Shown here: positions 15,985 to 24,477 of the stretch, one piece after another
Numbering within the stretch: the first letter of the stretch is position 1
Layout of the letters: each line of letters opens with the position of its first letter
Virus record (IMG/VR): IMGVR_UViG_3300037725_000018
Coordinates: 124,001-188,000 of that record
From: a virus
Length of the DNA: 64,000 nucleotides
Reading direction: 5' to 3' (one strand)
Notes under the pieces: model-generated
Seen by the model: only the letters and a program-made list of their open reading frames with translations
What the model was told of the DNA's origin: nothing
Databases searched by the model: none
Made by a program: the position numbers and the translations under genes

Positions 15985-16275
15985 TTAAGATCCGGTAAGC
16001 TCTCTTGCGGCATTTCGAATCTTCGGATCTTGAATTTGAATGGTTGAATAGTCGTCAATCACGTCTTCAAGTTTTCCGCAGAGCTTTCGATAACAAAGAG
16101 CCGCCTGCTGTTCGGAAAGCCCCTGCGTTTCCACTCCGTGACTTAACATAACCCGGTCAATGGCGTCCTCGATTTCTTCTTCTAAATCTTCGACAAGCGC
16201 CTTTCTTGAACTTGAACTAAGTTCCTCTTTTATGAGGGTTTCTTTCATTTTCTTTTTAAGGTCAAATTTTTTCAT
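15985..16275 (-). CDS. 96-residue helical protein, unknown
   Basis: All-helical; basic N-terminus (MKKFDLKKKMKETLIKEEL) then an acidic middle (EDLEEEIEDAIDRV). The leader is a weak match to the LIRE-type N-termini. Its start overlaps the 16272 gene by 4 bases. Confidence 0.6.
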   Translation of the reverse strand: MKKFDLKKKMKETLIKEELSSSSRKALVEDLEEEIEDAIDRVMLSHGVETQGLSEQQAALCYRKLCGKLEDVIDDYSTIQIQDPKIRNAARELTGS

Positions 16276-16628
16276 GTTTGATTTTCGTTTTTTGTTGTTA
16301 AGTCTCTAATAACCTTGTTTCCTTTTATTAAAATGCTATATATTTCTTTAGGTTTAAGCGTTATCGTTTTCCGCTTTCCGCGCTTAATTTTAAGTCCGTC
16401 ATTTAAGGTCCCCTCCATCAGATGTGGATTGTTGTTTTCATTTTTAAAATCCACATATATTTGTCGAAGATCCCTGTATGGAATCGAAAACACTTGGTCA
16501 AGTTGAAGATTTCCGTTTCGATAGACGGAAATTTCAACAATCCCATTTCTTGTTTCTGGATTCATTCTTTGAAAATCTGCAACGACGGTTCTTCCATTGG
16601 CAATGACCTTTTGAGAGTCTTTTAGCAT
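16272..16628 (-). CDS. 118-residue beta-rich protein, unknown
   Basis: Alternating strands (ANGRTVVADF, IVEISVYRNG, QVFSIPYRDL, KIKRGKRKTITLK) suggest a small beta-barrel or sandwich. Coupled to the downstream 15985 gene by a 4-base overlap. No family recognised. A TATATA-type element lies about 65 bases upstream. Confidence 0.6.
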   Translation of the reverse strand: MLKDSQKVIANGRTVVADFQRMNPETRNGIVEISVYRNGNLQLDQVFSIPYRDLRQIYVDFKNENNNPHLMEGTLNDGLKIKRGKRKTITLKPKEIYSILIKGNKVIRDLTTKNENQT

Positions 16629-16690
16629 TTAGTAAGTATGTAAGTTGAGTGTGTTCTCACATAAGAGAAAATAACAGTTTTGATGTGAAT

Positions 16691-16705
16691 TCACTCATAT
16701 ATATC
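16691..16705 (-). promoter_or_regulatory. TATATA-type promoter-like element
   Basis: ACGATATATATGAG on the minus strand, about 65 bases before the 16628 start. Confidence 0.4.
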
Positions 16706-16721
16706 GTTCAACTGCTTGTAC

Positions 16722-17879
16722 CTACTCGATGTTTATGCTTTTTAAGACCCGACCTAACTTTCTGTAGTTCATGTCCATCAAGCCTTCTGTAAAGCTTTCA
16801 ACGTTCCCGTCAAGGCGTTGAAAGAAAAGGCCGATGCACTCCTTTCGCTTGTAGTTTTGAACGCTTAAAGCAAACTCTTTGCGCTTCTCCGGGTCGCTAG
16901 GGTCAATGGAAGGGCCACCTGCCTTTTTGTAAGCCTCTTCCATTTCTTTTGCCAGAACCCGGATCTTCTTTTTAATTCGGTCAAATGTGTCTTTGTATTC
17001 TGGAAAGAAATCGATAAGATCATCCTCGTTTCCCAAAACGACCTGTTCGACAAACCCAAACTTCCGGTCCACAATGTTTGAACGGCTTCGGTGTGCAAAC
17101 ACGTAACGTTCAGACTTCACCTTAATTCGCTTGAAGTCTTTGTCAACGATTACAAATCCTTCGTCAAGACCGGAAATGCGCTCTTCCATTAACTGTTGAA
17201 CGTCTTCGGGACCCAAACTTTTGAATTCAGAGTTTGGAATCACGTTTGGAACGTCAAACGTGTCGCTGTAGTTTTCAACCCACTCTTCTTCTAAGGTTTT
17301 GCGGCTTCGAACGCCAATGAGAGTCACCCGGCTTTTGTCGTAAGACTTGACCACACGGTTAAAGGGCGTGCAAAGTTCAAAAACGTAGTTCTTGGACGTG
17401 TCAAGCGTTTCAAGAATTTCGGTTCCATAGACGTTTTCAAACGTTTTCCAAAAGAGGTCTGCAAACGTTTCAAACTCCATGTTTCCCGTGTACTCGTTTT
17501 CCCCCCCAACCGGACCTTCCCCAAACACAGTTCCAAGAGTGTGAGCTTTCCACTCCCCGTCGAAAAAGTAAATCGGGACGCACGTTCCATCCATCTTTTC
17601 GTAAAGCTTTGCAGAGTCCCAATCAATGTTTGCGGCCCGGTCCTTCTCCCCCAAATTGAAAAACTTGCGAAAAGGAAAAGACACAACCGACCAATCCCGA
17701 CGATCTAAGATAAGCCCCCGCGCCTCTTGGCAAATATTAAGAGACATATCCGAATCGATTTGACTGTACTTAAAGCCCACAAGCGGACCCTCGGTTTCAG
17801 ACACGGAAATGTTGTACGGGTCTTCCCGAAGGTCTTCAAGGGCTTTACCGGAACGTAAAAACTTTTGGATTTCAAGCAT
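16722..17879 (-). CDS. RNA ligase 1 family (T4 RnlA-like)
   Basis: 385 residues. The nucleotidyltransferase motif I is YEKMDGT with the adenylated lysine at 95; motif Ia-like RGLILDR (54-60), IIIa FELCTPFNRVV, IV DEGFVIVD and V RIKVKSERYV follow in order, then a helical C-terminal domain of about 130 residues. This is the T4 Rnl1 plan, also described for RM378. It seals 3'-OH/5'-phosphate RNA ends using ATP. Partner of the HD-kinase at 14929. Confidence 0.92.
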   Translation of the reverse strand: MLEIQKFLRSGKALEDLREDPYNISVSETEGPLVGFKYSQIDSDMSLNICQEARGLILDRRDWSVVSFPFRKFFNLGEKDRAANIDWDSAKLYEKMDGTCVPIYFFDGEWKAHTLGTVFGEGPVGGENEYTGNMEFETFADLFWKTFENVYGTEILETLDTSKNYVFELCTPFNRVVKSYDKSRVTLIGVRSRKTLEEEWVENYSDTFDVPNVIPNSEFKSLGPEDVQQLMEERISGLDEGFVIVDKDFKRIKVKSERYVFAHRSRSNIVDRKFGFVEQVVLGNEDDLIDFFPEYKDTFDRIKKKIRVLAKEMEEAYKKAGGPSIDPSDPEKRKEFALSVQNYKRKECIGLFFQRLDGNVESFTEGLMDMNYRKLGRVLKSINIE

Positions 17880-17926
17880 TGGAAAAATGGTTGGTCTTGA
17901 TTTCTTCTCTTTTTGGTAGCAAAATA

Positions 17927-17967
17927 GAAAACGGGCAAAAGAAACGCTTGTTCCCTTGCCCGTTTTC
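17927..17967 (-). terminator. intrinsic terminator-like hairpin after dps-like gene
   Basis: A perfect 12-bp stem GAAAACGGGCAA/TTGCCCGTTTTC with a 17-base loop. On the minus strand it follows the Dps-like gene and ends in TTTTC. Confidence 0.75.
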
Positions 17968-17995
17968 GGTCAACCAATATGTTTTCAAAAAAGAA

Positions 17996-18034
17996 AGTTA
18001 CCGCCCTTCCAAGAAGTTACCGCCCTTCCAAGTG
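17996..18034. repeat. 19-bp tandem duplication at the end of the dps-like gene
   Basis: AGTTACCGCCCTTCCAAG occurs twice with a 19-base period. One copy covers the last codons and stop of the Dps-like gene, the other lies just downstream, so the 3' end of the gene has been duplicated. Confidence 0.8.
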
Positions 18035-18493
18035 AGATTGAAGCATGTACTCGTGAAAATCGTGTTCTCTTTTTCTTTCGATAAGAAAGTCTTCCAACGC
18101 GGAGGCGTCCGGGGCGTCTTCGATTGCATTTTCGATGATGTGGCTAAGAGCCTTATTTAGCCTATACAAATGGTTAATCATCGAAAGGTCTTGTCGGTCA
18201 GGCTCAAAACCTTCTTCGAACATATCATATTCTTGACGACGCGCAACGCTGTTTAACGTCTCCAAAGCTTCTGTAACTCGGGAACTTTCAAACTCAACTG
18301 TTCGGTCTAAGATCCGAATCTGTTCTCCGATTTCATCAAACCCGTCGTCAAGTTCTTCGTAAAGGTCTTGAAAAAGCTCGTGATATGACCGAAAGTTTTC
18401 GCCTCGAACGTTCCAGTGGCACCGTTGCGCCTTTAAACGAAGCGCAAGAGTGCCGTGTAGAATAACATGTAGATTTTCTATGTTCTTTTCCAT
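18017..18493 (-). CDS. dps: Dps-like ferritin
   Basis: 158 residues, the usual Dps length. Signature HWNVRGENFRSYHELF (26-41) followed by DDGFDEIGEQIR (49-60). H26, H38, D53 and E57 have the spacing of the intersubunit ferroxidase site of E. coli Dps. Family members form 12-mers that oxidise Fe(II) with peroxide and protect DNA. No lysine-rich DNA-binding tail is present. In a phage it might protect replicating DNA, strip iron or coat host DNA. Terminated by the hairpin at 17927. Confidence 0.9.
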   Translation of the reverse strand: MEKNIENLHVILHGTLALRLKAQRCHWNVRGENFRSYHELFQDLYEELDDGFDEIGEQIRILDRTVEFESSRVTEALETLNSVARRQEYDMFEEGFEPDRQDLSMINHLYRLNKALSHIIENAIEDAPDASALEDFLIERKREHDFHEYMLQSHLEGR

Positions 18494-18547
18494 ATCTCTC
18501 TATTGCTTTTAAATGTTCATCGTTTGTGACCTTCGCTTCCCCTTTTT

Positions 18548-18874
18548 TTAGGAAGTTGGGGTTGCGGTGTTTTTTGCCTTCTTAAACTTGTTTTGGTGGT
18601 CGCGGCGATTTGTAATCCGCTTCTCCCAAATTTCGTTAATGAGGTTCAAGACGTTCGAAGGGTTTTCCATCTGGTGAATCTTTTCTTCGTCTCCCTCGTC
18701 GGCTTCGGCAAGTTCATCGGCATACATGTGGTGAACAACAATGTCCGGTGCCTCTTCGATATCCGAATACTTTTCGGCTTCGGATTCGAAGTCCCGGTCG
18801 TATACTTCATTCATCGCGTCACGAAGATCCGAAGACTTCTCCTTTGCGTAATTTAGAAACTTGAGCTTGTCCAT
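18548..18874 (-). CDS. 108-residue acidic protein, unknown
   Basis: Helical, strongly acidic centre (SDIEEAPDIVVHH, DEGDEEK) with a basic C-terminus (RRDHQNKFKKAK). No family recognised. It lies between the ClpC-like and Dps-like genes on the same strand. Confidence 0.6.
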   Translation of the reverse strand: MDKLKFLNYAKEKSSDLRDAMNEVYDRDFESEAEKYSDIEEAPDIVVHHMYADELAEADEGDEEKIHQMENPSNVLNLINEIWEKRITNRRDHQNKFKKAKNTATPTS

Positions 18875-18991
18875 GATAGCTTGTGTAACCTATGTTTAAG
18901 TTTTGTTGATAATGTAACGGGTTTGTGTTTCTGTAGTGGTTAAAACCACAAGAGAGCGCCATTGTTTCGTGACGCCCCCTTGAAGTTTTTG

Positions 18992-20959
18992 TTAATTGTT
19001 AATCTCAAACTCGATGTTTTCTCCCCTCTTTCGGCCAATGAGGTTTACATCTTTTTCTTCACCAATCTCGATTAGCTTCTCTGAAACTGGTTCTTCGATC
19101 ATCCGGCGAATGGCACGTTTTAGAGGACGTGCCCCGTATTCGCGGCTGTATCCTTCTTCTGCAAGAAGCTCTTTGGCCGGATCGGTGATTTCAAGATGAA
19201 TGTTCATTGAATCAAGCCGATCAAGAAGGTCTTCAAGTTCAAGATCAATGATTTCAAACACGTCGTCTTTTGAAAGCCCGTGAAAGATCACGTTGTCGTC
19301 AAGCCGATTTAGAAACTCCGGTGCGAAGTTACTTTTTAGCTTGTCGGTAACAACGCTTTTTACTTTTTCGTGGTCAAGGCTTTCCGAATCATCAGACTGG
19401 CTAAATCCAAGCCCATTTCCGGTTTGAATGATTTCAGACGATCCGATGTTTGAAGTCATGATGATAACCGTGTTTCGGAAGCTAACGGTACGCCCAAGTC
19501 CATCGGTAAGCTGCCCGTCGTCAAACACTTGAAGAAGCGTGTTGTAAATTTCCGGGTGAGCCTTTTCGATTTCATCCAAAAGAATTACGCTGTATGGTTT
19601 CCGACGAACCTTTTCTGTAAGCTGTCCACCTTGTTCATGTCCAACATATCCCGGAGGCGAACCAACCATGCGGCTTACGTTAAACTTCTCCGAATACTCG
19701 GACATGTCAAGCCGGATTAGGTTATCTTCGCTTCCAAACACCTCGTCTGCAAGCGTTTTTGCAAGGTGCGTCTTTCCAACGCCCGTTGGGCCAAGGAACA
19801 TAAACACACCGGACGGGCGATTTGGATCTTTCACTCCCGTTCGGCTACGGCGAACCGTCTTTGCAATTCTTTCAATTGCCTTTTCTTGTCCAACGACACG
19901 CTTGGAAAGAATGTCTTCAAGATTTAGAAGCTTCTCCCGTTCATCTTCATTGATGTTTGAAACAGGGACACCGGAAATCATCGAGATCACTTCGTGGATT
20001 TCTTCGTCTCTAACGTCAACAAACTGTTCGTCAAGACTTTTTCTCCACTCTCTACGCCTTTCGTCAAGACGGTTTTGAATTTCTTCTTGAAGATCCCTTG
20101 TTTGTGCGGCACGTTCGAAGTCTTGGGCTTGAACCGCGTCGGACTTCTTCTTTTTAATTTCATCAACTTTCTGTTCAAGCTCTTCAATTTCTTCTGGAAC
20201 TTGAACGTTTTGAAGATGAACGCGGCTTCCTACCTCGTCAATCACGTCAAGAGCCTTATCCGGAAAGTATCTTTCGGTAACGTAGCGCCCGGTTAAGTTA
20301 ATAATTTCTCTGATCTGACTGTCTTTAAACCGGACGTGGTGAAACTGCTCGTATGAGTCCCGAAGGCGGGAAAGAATCTCATACGTTTCTTGCGGAGAAG
20401 GTGGGTCAATGGCAATCTTTTGAAAACGCCGTTCAAGCGCCCCGTCTCCTTCAACAGACTCTCTATACTCGTCAAGCGTGGTCGCGCCGATGCATTGAAT
20501 ATCACCGCGAGCTAGAGCAGGCTTTAGAATGTTTGCGGCGTCTAGACCCCCACGGGTAGATCCTGCACCTACAAGAGTGTGAAGTTCATCAAGAAACAAA
20601 ATTACGTCTTCCCGGTCTTCAAGTTCGGAAATGATACCCCGCATTCGTTCTTCAAACTGTCCACGGTACTTTGTTCCTGCAACAATAGTGGACATTTCAA
20701 TAGAAACGATCTTTTTCCCGTCAAGGGCGTGGCTTACGTCATGGTTTTCAATTCGTTTGGCAAGCCCTTCAACGATAGCGGTCTTTCCCACTCCGGGTTC
20801 TCCGATAATGACAGGATTGTTTTTCTTTCGTCGGCTCAAAATTTGAGCCACACGCTGAATTTCTTTGTCTCTCCCGATAACCGGGTCAAGTTCGTTTTCA
20901 CGTGCAAGCTCGTTTAAGTTTGTGCCGAAGTTCTTTAGAGCACTTGACTTTTTTGACAT
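18992..20959 (-). CDS. ClpC/ClpA-like AAA+ unfoldase without N-domain
   Basis: 655 residues with two AAA+ modules: D1 Walker A GEPGVGKT (53-60) and Walker B LFLDELH; a middle region with a UVR-like coiled segment ([18 protein letters not shown]); D2 Walker A GPTGVGKT and Walker B ILLDEIEK. The Clp N-domain is missing. The D2 region keeps a hydrophobic L-G-F tripeptide (GNGLGFSQ) at the place of the ClpP-binding loop of ClpC, so it may dock on the host ClpP. It unfolds proteins using ATP and could redirect host proteolysis, including of tmRNA-tagged products. Confidence 0.93.
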   Translation of the reverse strand: MSKKSSALKNFGTNLNELARENELDPVIGRDKEIQRVAQILSRRKKNNPVIIGEPGVGKTAIVEGLAKRIENHDVSHALDGKKIVSIEMSTIVAGTKYRGQFEERMRGIISELEDREDVILFLDELHTLVGAGSTRGGLDAANILKPALARGDIQCIGATTLDEYRESVEGDGALERRFQKIAIDPPSPQETYEILSRLRDSYEQFHHVRFKDSQIREIINLTGRYVTERYFPDKALDVIDEVGSRVHLQNVQVPEEIEELEQKVDEIKKKKSDAVQAQDFERAAQTRDLQEEIQNRLDERRREWRKSLDEQFVDVRDEEIHEVISMISGVPVSNINEDEREKLLNLEDILSKRVVGQEKAIERIAKTVRRSRTGVKDPNRPSGVFMFLGPTGVGKTHLAKTLADEVFGSEDNLIRLDMSEYSEKFNVSRMVGSPPGYVGHEQGGQLTEKVRRKPYSVILLDEIEKAHPEIYNTLLQVFDDGQLTDGLGRTVSFRNTVIIMTSNIGSSEIIQTGNGLGFSQSDDSESLDHEKVKSVVTDKLKSNFAPEFLNRLDDNVIFHGLSKDDVFEIIDLELEDLLDRLDSMNIHLEITDPAKELLAEEGYSREYGARPLKRAIRRMIEEPVSEKLIEIGEEKDVNLIGRKRGENIEFEINN

Positions 20960-21016
20960 ATTGGTTGATGTTTGTTAACTTGTTAATTGATCCAGTAACC
21001 TTTTGATAAAACTTCA

Positions 21017-21241
21017 CTAAATAGACAGGTTATCAAGCTTAGACTCGATAGAAGATTCTTTTTCTATCCGCTCGTTAATCTGTTCTCTAAAACTTTTAAT
21101 AACATTTGTATTAAACCACTTGTCTGTAACGACCTCTCCGGTTCTGTGTTTCACGATTTCAGACACCTTTACAGACTCTTCATCAAAGTCGTCAATGAAA
21201 ATAACATACGTGTCTCCTTCATGAATGACTTTGAGTTTCAT
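21017..21241 (-). CDS. 74-residue protein, unknown
   Basis: Start chosen at ATG 21241 (MKLKVIHEGDTYVIF), which has an A-rich upstream region; a start at 21262 would add seven residues. Strands TYVIFIDDFD and VSEIVKHRTGEVV, then a C-terminal helix FREQINERIEKE. Function unknown. Confidence 0.55.
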   Translation of the reverse strand: MKLKVIHEGDTYVIFIDDFDEESVKVSEIVKHRTGEVVTDKWFNTNVIKSFREQINERIEKESSIESKLDNLSI

Positions 21242-21303
21242 TTTCAAAAAGAGTATCTTCAATATCCTTTCGAGTAACTATCGTGTCCGGAAACGGTGAA
21301 GAA

Positions 21304-21567
21304 TCAAGAACTTTGATTTTTCCCACCGTCTTTGAGAGGATACAACGGACTAGATTCTTGGGTTTTGTCATTGGTATGTTCATTTGAGTTTTCGTTTTGT
21401 TTCGAGCGTTTGGCCTTCATAACCGCTTTATAGCTGGAGATAAGGCCATTCATCATACCTAGAAAATCTTCATACTGCTCTTTCTCTAGATCGGTGACGT
21501 TGACTTCTTCTCCGTCTTCGAAACGCAAGATGAAGGCTTCCGCTTCTTTAGGGTTTCTGTTAGCCAT
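21304..21567 (-). CDS. 87-residue protein, unknown
   Basis: Start at ATG 21567 is supported by overlap with the preceding stop (ATGGCTAA), typical of coupled genes here. EAFILRFEDGEEVNVTDLEK is a small beta unit, followed by a helix and a disordered N/T/S-rich tail. No family recognised. Confidence 0.6.
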   Translation of the reverse strand: MANRNPKEAEAFILRFEDGEEVNVTDLEKEQYEDFLGMMNGLISSYKAVMKAKRSKQNENSNEHTNDKTQESSPLYPLKDGGKNQSS

Positions 21568-21721
21568 AAATTTCTTCTTTGAGTTCTTCAATTCGTTCTT
21601 CGGCCTTGTCTCGCTCTACCAACTCTTCTGCAAACCCACCTTTTTTATCCGGCTTCGGGTAGACGATTTTAGCCATTCGCTTCCAATTCTTGTGACGCTT
21701 CTTTTTCTTTCGGTGTGCCAT
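21560..21721 (-). CDS. 53-residue basic protein, unknown
   Basis: Begins MAHRKKKKRHKNWKRMAKIV and ends in an acidic helix (DKAEERIEELKEEIYG). The very basic N-terminus suggests nucleic-acid or ribosome contact. Its stop overlaps the next gene's start. Confidence 0.55.
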   Translation of the reverse strand: MAHRKKKKRHKNWKRMAKIVYPKPDKKGGFAEELVERDKAEERIEELKEEIYG

Positions 21722-21728
21722 AACTTAT

Positions 21729-21863
21729 TTATTTGTTTTCTGAATTAATATAGATTTCGATTGGTTTAAATACGCTCAATGCCACGGCAACGCAAAACAA
21801 AATCACCACCGCAGACACAAGAGCATATGGATCAGTCAAAACGAGTCTTAAAACTTCACTCAT
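21729..21863 (-). CDS. 44-residue single-span membrane protein
   Basis: MSEVLRLVLTDPYALVS followed by a hydrophobic helix (VVILFCVAVALSVF) and a short tail. The ATG overlaps the stop of the upstream nucleotidase gene (ATGA), supporting it as real. Function unknown. Confidence 0.55.
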   Translation of the reverse strand: MSEVLRLVLTDPYALVSAVVILFCVAVALSVFKPIEIYINSENK

Positions 21864-22474
21864 ATTTGAAATTCGGTGTGTTCATTGATAATGATTTTCA
21901 CGTAATCGTTTATGCTTCGTGCCGTGTATTTAACGTTTGACGTTTTTGTCTTGTTCCAAGGTTGAAGCATCAAAACGCCACTTCCCCCCGATGAAGAAAC
22001 GTCTAAAATGTTCTGCGGTTTATCGTCTAAAAGAAAGTCAAGCCCGAAAATAGACTTGTCTCCGTTCCGTGTAACAATTACGTTATCATACGGTATCGAG
22101 TGAAACCGGAGCCACTTAACGGTTGCTTCGGCCCTCGAATACACAGGCTGGTGTGTGCAAATAGACACTTCACACTCCGCAGCGTTTAAGATGTTATAAT
22201 ACTTAGAAAAATGGTTTCTTGCTTCGCTATACGCCTCGGCTTCCCGATACACTTTTCGAACAACCGTCTTTGAAGGGTTGTTGAACATTTTTTCATCAAA
22301 GTGCTCGTACACCGACCCGTTAAAGGGTTTCATTGACCTTTTAAAACTCCAGCTATTTGAAATACCCTTTTTGAAAAACTGTCCGTACTCCGGGTATTCT
22401 TCTTTATAAACGTCAATGACGCGATCTCTTAGCTTCCGAAGAACTCCGTCTACGTCAAATCCTACATGTAACAT
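21860..22474 (-). CDS. HAD-family 5'(3')-deoxyribonucleotidase-like
   Basis: 204 residues. Motif I GFDVDGVL with D7 and D9 near the N-terminus, a middle T-H-Q region (SICTHQP) and motif IV GLDFLLDDKP. This matches the NT5C-type 5'-nucleotidases of the HAD superfamily. It removes phosphate from (deoxy)nucleoside monophosphates, fitting host DNA salvage and dNTP balance with the dCMP deaminase downstream in the map. Confidence 0.8.
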   Translation of the reverse strand: MLHVGFDVDGVLRKLRDRVIDVYKEEYPEYGQFFKKGISNSWSFKRSMKPFNGSVYEHFDEKMFNNPSKTVVRKVYREAEAYSEARNHFSKYYNILNAAECEVSICTHQPVYSRAEATVKWLRFHSIPYDNVIVTRNGDKSIFGLDFLLDDKPQNILDVSSSGGSGVLMLQPWNKTKTSNVKYTARSINDYVKIIINEHTEFQI

Positions 22475-22488
22475 ATGTTTTTCCGTAC

Positions 22489-22947
22489 TTATGCTGAAAT
22501 TTTTTGGGCTTTCTGTGGATCTAAGTCGTAGTATGAACTAACAATCGTCTTTAGATCGTTAAACCAATCTACGCCGTGTTTTTCAATAATGTTTTTGAAG
22601 TCCTCAACGTCGTGTTTTTTCGTCTTGAAGTTGTATTCACCCCTCTTTTCAGAGTATTCGGGATGAATGTGTTCAAGCTCATGCCACGTTAAAATGTAGC
22701 GCCGATCTTTATCAAGCTCATCCCAAATCTCTCCGGACATTTCAATGATGTAGTCCGCATTTGAAAAGAAGTGCTCTCGGTTGTTTGCAACTCGGCACTT
22801 TCCGACCGTCGTTTTCGATATGTATGGATACACTTTTACATATCGAACTTTACACATCGAAAGGTCGATTCCTTCTTGCTTAATAACTTCTTGCGCTACT
22901 TGTTCAACGTCGGGTGCTTCTGTATACTCTTTTGTAGACCTATACAT
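22489..22947 (-). CDS. putative phage metallopeptidase (HExxH)
   Basis: 152 residues. Zinc motif HELEH at 89-93 followed by HDVEDFKNIIEKHG, the arrangement of the putative phage metallopeptidase family. Substrate unknown; may process a phage or host protein. A TATATA element lies about 35 bases upstream. Confidence 0.8.
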   Translation of the reverse strand: MYRSTKEYTEAPDVEQVAQEVIKQEGIDLSMCKVRYVKVYPYISKTTVGKCRVANNREHFFSNADYIIEMSGEIWDELDKDRRYILTWHELEHIHPEYSEKRGEYNFKTKKHDVEDFKNIIEKHGVDWFNDLKTIVSSYYDLDPQKAQKISA

Positions 22948-22979
22948 GATATTTCGATTGTGGTTTTAGGTTTATTTGC

Positions 22980-22993
22980 ATCCATATATAGCC
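22980..22993 (-). promoter_or_regulatory. TATATA-type promoter-like element
   Basis: GGCTATATATGGATG on the minus strand, about 35 bases before the metallopeptidase start. Confidence 0.4.
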
Positions 22994-23041
22994 ACAACCG
23001 AAATACCCCTTGGAAAGCCCGTTTTGTCCCACTTATTGCGT

Positions 23042-23323
23042 TTACTCTCCGTCTTCAAGTCGGTTTCGCTTTCTTTGAAGCTTGTGATAAATCTGGTTGA
23101 TTTCCCGCATACGCTCTTGACTAAGCTCAGAATCCCTCTTGTACTGTTCAAGAGACTCGATAAGCTCAATGACTTCTTCCGGAATCAAAACGTCCGGGAA
23201 TTCTTCACCGGACTGGTCCGATTCCATCATGTCAGTTTCCATCGCAAAGTCAACGACCTTTTGAAGCTTTTCAAGAATCTTGTCTTGACTGTTCTTTGTG
23301 CTTGTGCTGGTATTGGTAGCCAT
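23042..23323 (-). CDS. 93-residue coiled-coil protein, unknown
   Basis: S/T-rich start, then two helical segments including EEVIELIESLEQYKRD and IYHKLQRKRNRLED. Predicted cytoplasmic coiled coil. No family recognised. Confidence 0.6.
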   Translation of the reverse strand: MATNTSTSTKNSQDKILEKLQKVVDFAMETDMMESDQSGEEFPDVLIPEEVIELIESLEQYKRDSELSQERMREINQIYHKLQRKRNRLEDGE

Positions 23324-23370
23324 AATGTAGCTTCTGTGTTTGAGTTGTTGAAAATAGATTCGGTCCTGTT

Positions 23371-23796
23371 TTATTCACTCATTTGAACAACCTCTATCCC
23401 GGCTTGTTCCAAAAATCGAAGAGATTCATCTTTTCTATACTTTTCTTCGTAGACAACGCGAACAATTCCGGCTTGGTGAACAAGCTTCGAGCAAGAAAGG
23501 CACGGCTGCATTGTGCAATAGATGGTGCCGCCCTCTGCGGAATTTGTGGATTTTGCAAGCTTTGTAATTGCATTTGATTCGGCGTGAAGCACAACGTCTT
23601 TTGTGCTTCCACTTTCATCTTCGCAGCAGTTTGTATGCCACCCGGCAGGAGTCCCGTTATAGCCTTCAGAAAGTATTTGTTTGTCTTTTACTACAATGGC
23701 CCCCACCTTCTTTCTTTCACACGTTGAGCGCCTGCTAACAACCTTAGCAATCTCCATATACATCCGGTCTAAGCTTATTCGGTTTACTGCTTCCAT
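23371..23796 (-). CDS. dCMP deaminase
   Basis: 141 residues. Zinc site HAE (71-73) and PCLSC (98-102) with VGAIVV and GYNGTPAGW, the ComE/dCMP deaminase form. It makes dUMP from dCMP for thymidylate synthesis. A conventional phage nucleotide-metabolism enzyme. The upstream small gene overlaps its start by 13 bases. Confidence 0.93.
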   Translation of the reverse strand: MEAVNRISLDRMYMEIAKVVSRRSTCERKKVGAIVVKDKQILSEGYNGTPAGWHTNCCEDESGSTKDVVLHAESNAITKLAKSTNSAEGGTIYCTMQPCLSCSKLVHQAGIVRVVYEEKYRKDESLRFLEQAGIEVVQMSE

Positions 23797-23969
23797 TTTT
23801 CGTATTCTGTAAACTGTCCTTTAATCGTGCATTTATGGTCTTGAATGCCGTGGTCTTTGTGAGAACTCATTGTATCTGTAATTGCAATGTGGTCTACAAT
23901 GTTTTCTCTAATGAAATTCCAGTTATCAACTAAGCTAAGTTCTTCAAAAATAATATGCATATCACTCAA
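23784..23969 (-). CDS. mini-protein, M-h-h-h-E family-like
   Basis: 61 residues, or 58 from the internal ATG that gives MHIIFEELSLVDNW, matching the array N-terminus. The rest (TIKGQFTEYEKWKQ) lacks the basic terminal helix. It overlaps both neighbours by a few bases. Confidence 0.5.
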   Translation of the reverse strand: MSDMHIIFEELSLVDNWNFIRENIVDHIAITDTMSSHKDHGIQDHKCTIKGQFTEYEKWKQ

Positions 23970-24213
23970 ATATCCAAACGTTTTTTACGTGCCCAACTTC
24001 AAAAGCGTCTTTGATTCTCCATTTGATCCGATCTTTTGAAGACTGGTTGTAGTCGCTTGTAAGTCGCACGTCCCTTGGGTCGTCTCCGTAGCTAATTTGG
24101 TAGGTCTTGTATTTTCCAATGTCAATTCGAACCCACCTTGGGCGATCTGTTTCAAAGATAATTGAACGACCGGGATACTTCGCTAACAGTTTCGTAAACT
24201 CATTTTCTTTCAT
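23962..24213 (-). CDS. 83-residue protein, unknown
   Basis: Strands RSIIFETDRP, RWVRIDIG and YKTYQISYGD, then a helix DRIKWRIKDAFEVG. A compact alpha/beta unit; no family recognised. It sits among short M-h-h-h genes. Confidence 0.55.
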   Translation of the reverse strand: MKENEFTKLLAKYPGRSIIFETDRPRWVRIDIGKYKTYQISYGDDPRDVRLTSDYNQSSKDRIKWRIKDAFEVGHVKNVWIFE

Positions 24214-24214
24214 T

Positions 24215-24472
24215 TCAAATACAGTATTTCACATGTTCTTCGATGCTTTCTTCAACGCCTCCGGTGACAAGTTTCTTGTTCGCTTTGTCATACTGGATAA
24301 TCTTTGCTAGGTATGACACGTCTTTGAAAGATTTATTCTTGCTTTTTTTAAGCTCTCGGTCTTTTCTGTAGATACGGTCTGAAGCTCTAAAGAAGTTAGA
24401 AAGCCATCCGTCTTTTCCAATTTGACGTTCCATTTGATTGATTCCGGAACGATGCTCGATAACTAAAATCAT
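24215..24472 (-). CDS. mini-protein, M-h-h-h-E family-like
   Basis: 85 residues starting MILVIEHRSG, then helices rich in K/R (RIYRKDRELKKSKNKS). It shares the initial strand with the arrayed family, but the rest is larger. Function unknown. Confidence 0.5.
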   Translation of the reverse strand: MILVIEHRSGINQMERQIGKDGWLSNFFRASDRIYRKDRELKKSKNKSFKDVSYLAKIIQYDKANKKLVTGGVEESIEEHVKYCI

Positions 24473-24477
24473 GTCTG

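Noticed and set aside
15058-16047. 329-codon plus-strand ORF
   Set aside because: Antisense of the HD-kinase fusion, which carries complete HD and P-loop motifs.
21219-21371. 50-codon minus-strand ORF containing KIKVLDSSPFPDTIVT
   Set aside because: It overlaps the 21304 gene by 68 bases and the 21017 gene by 23; a shorter GTG-started version from 21326 is possible, but support is too thin.
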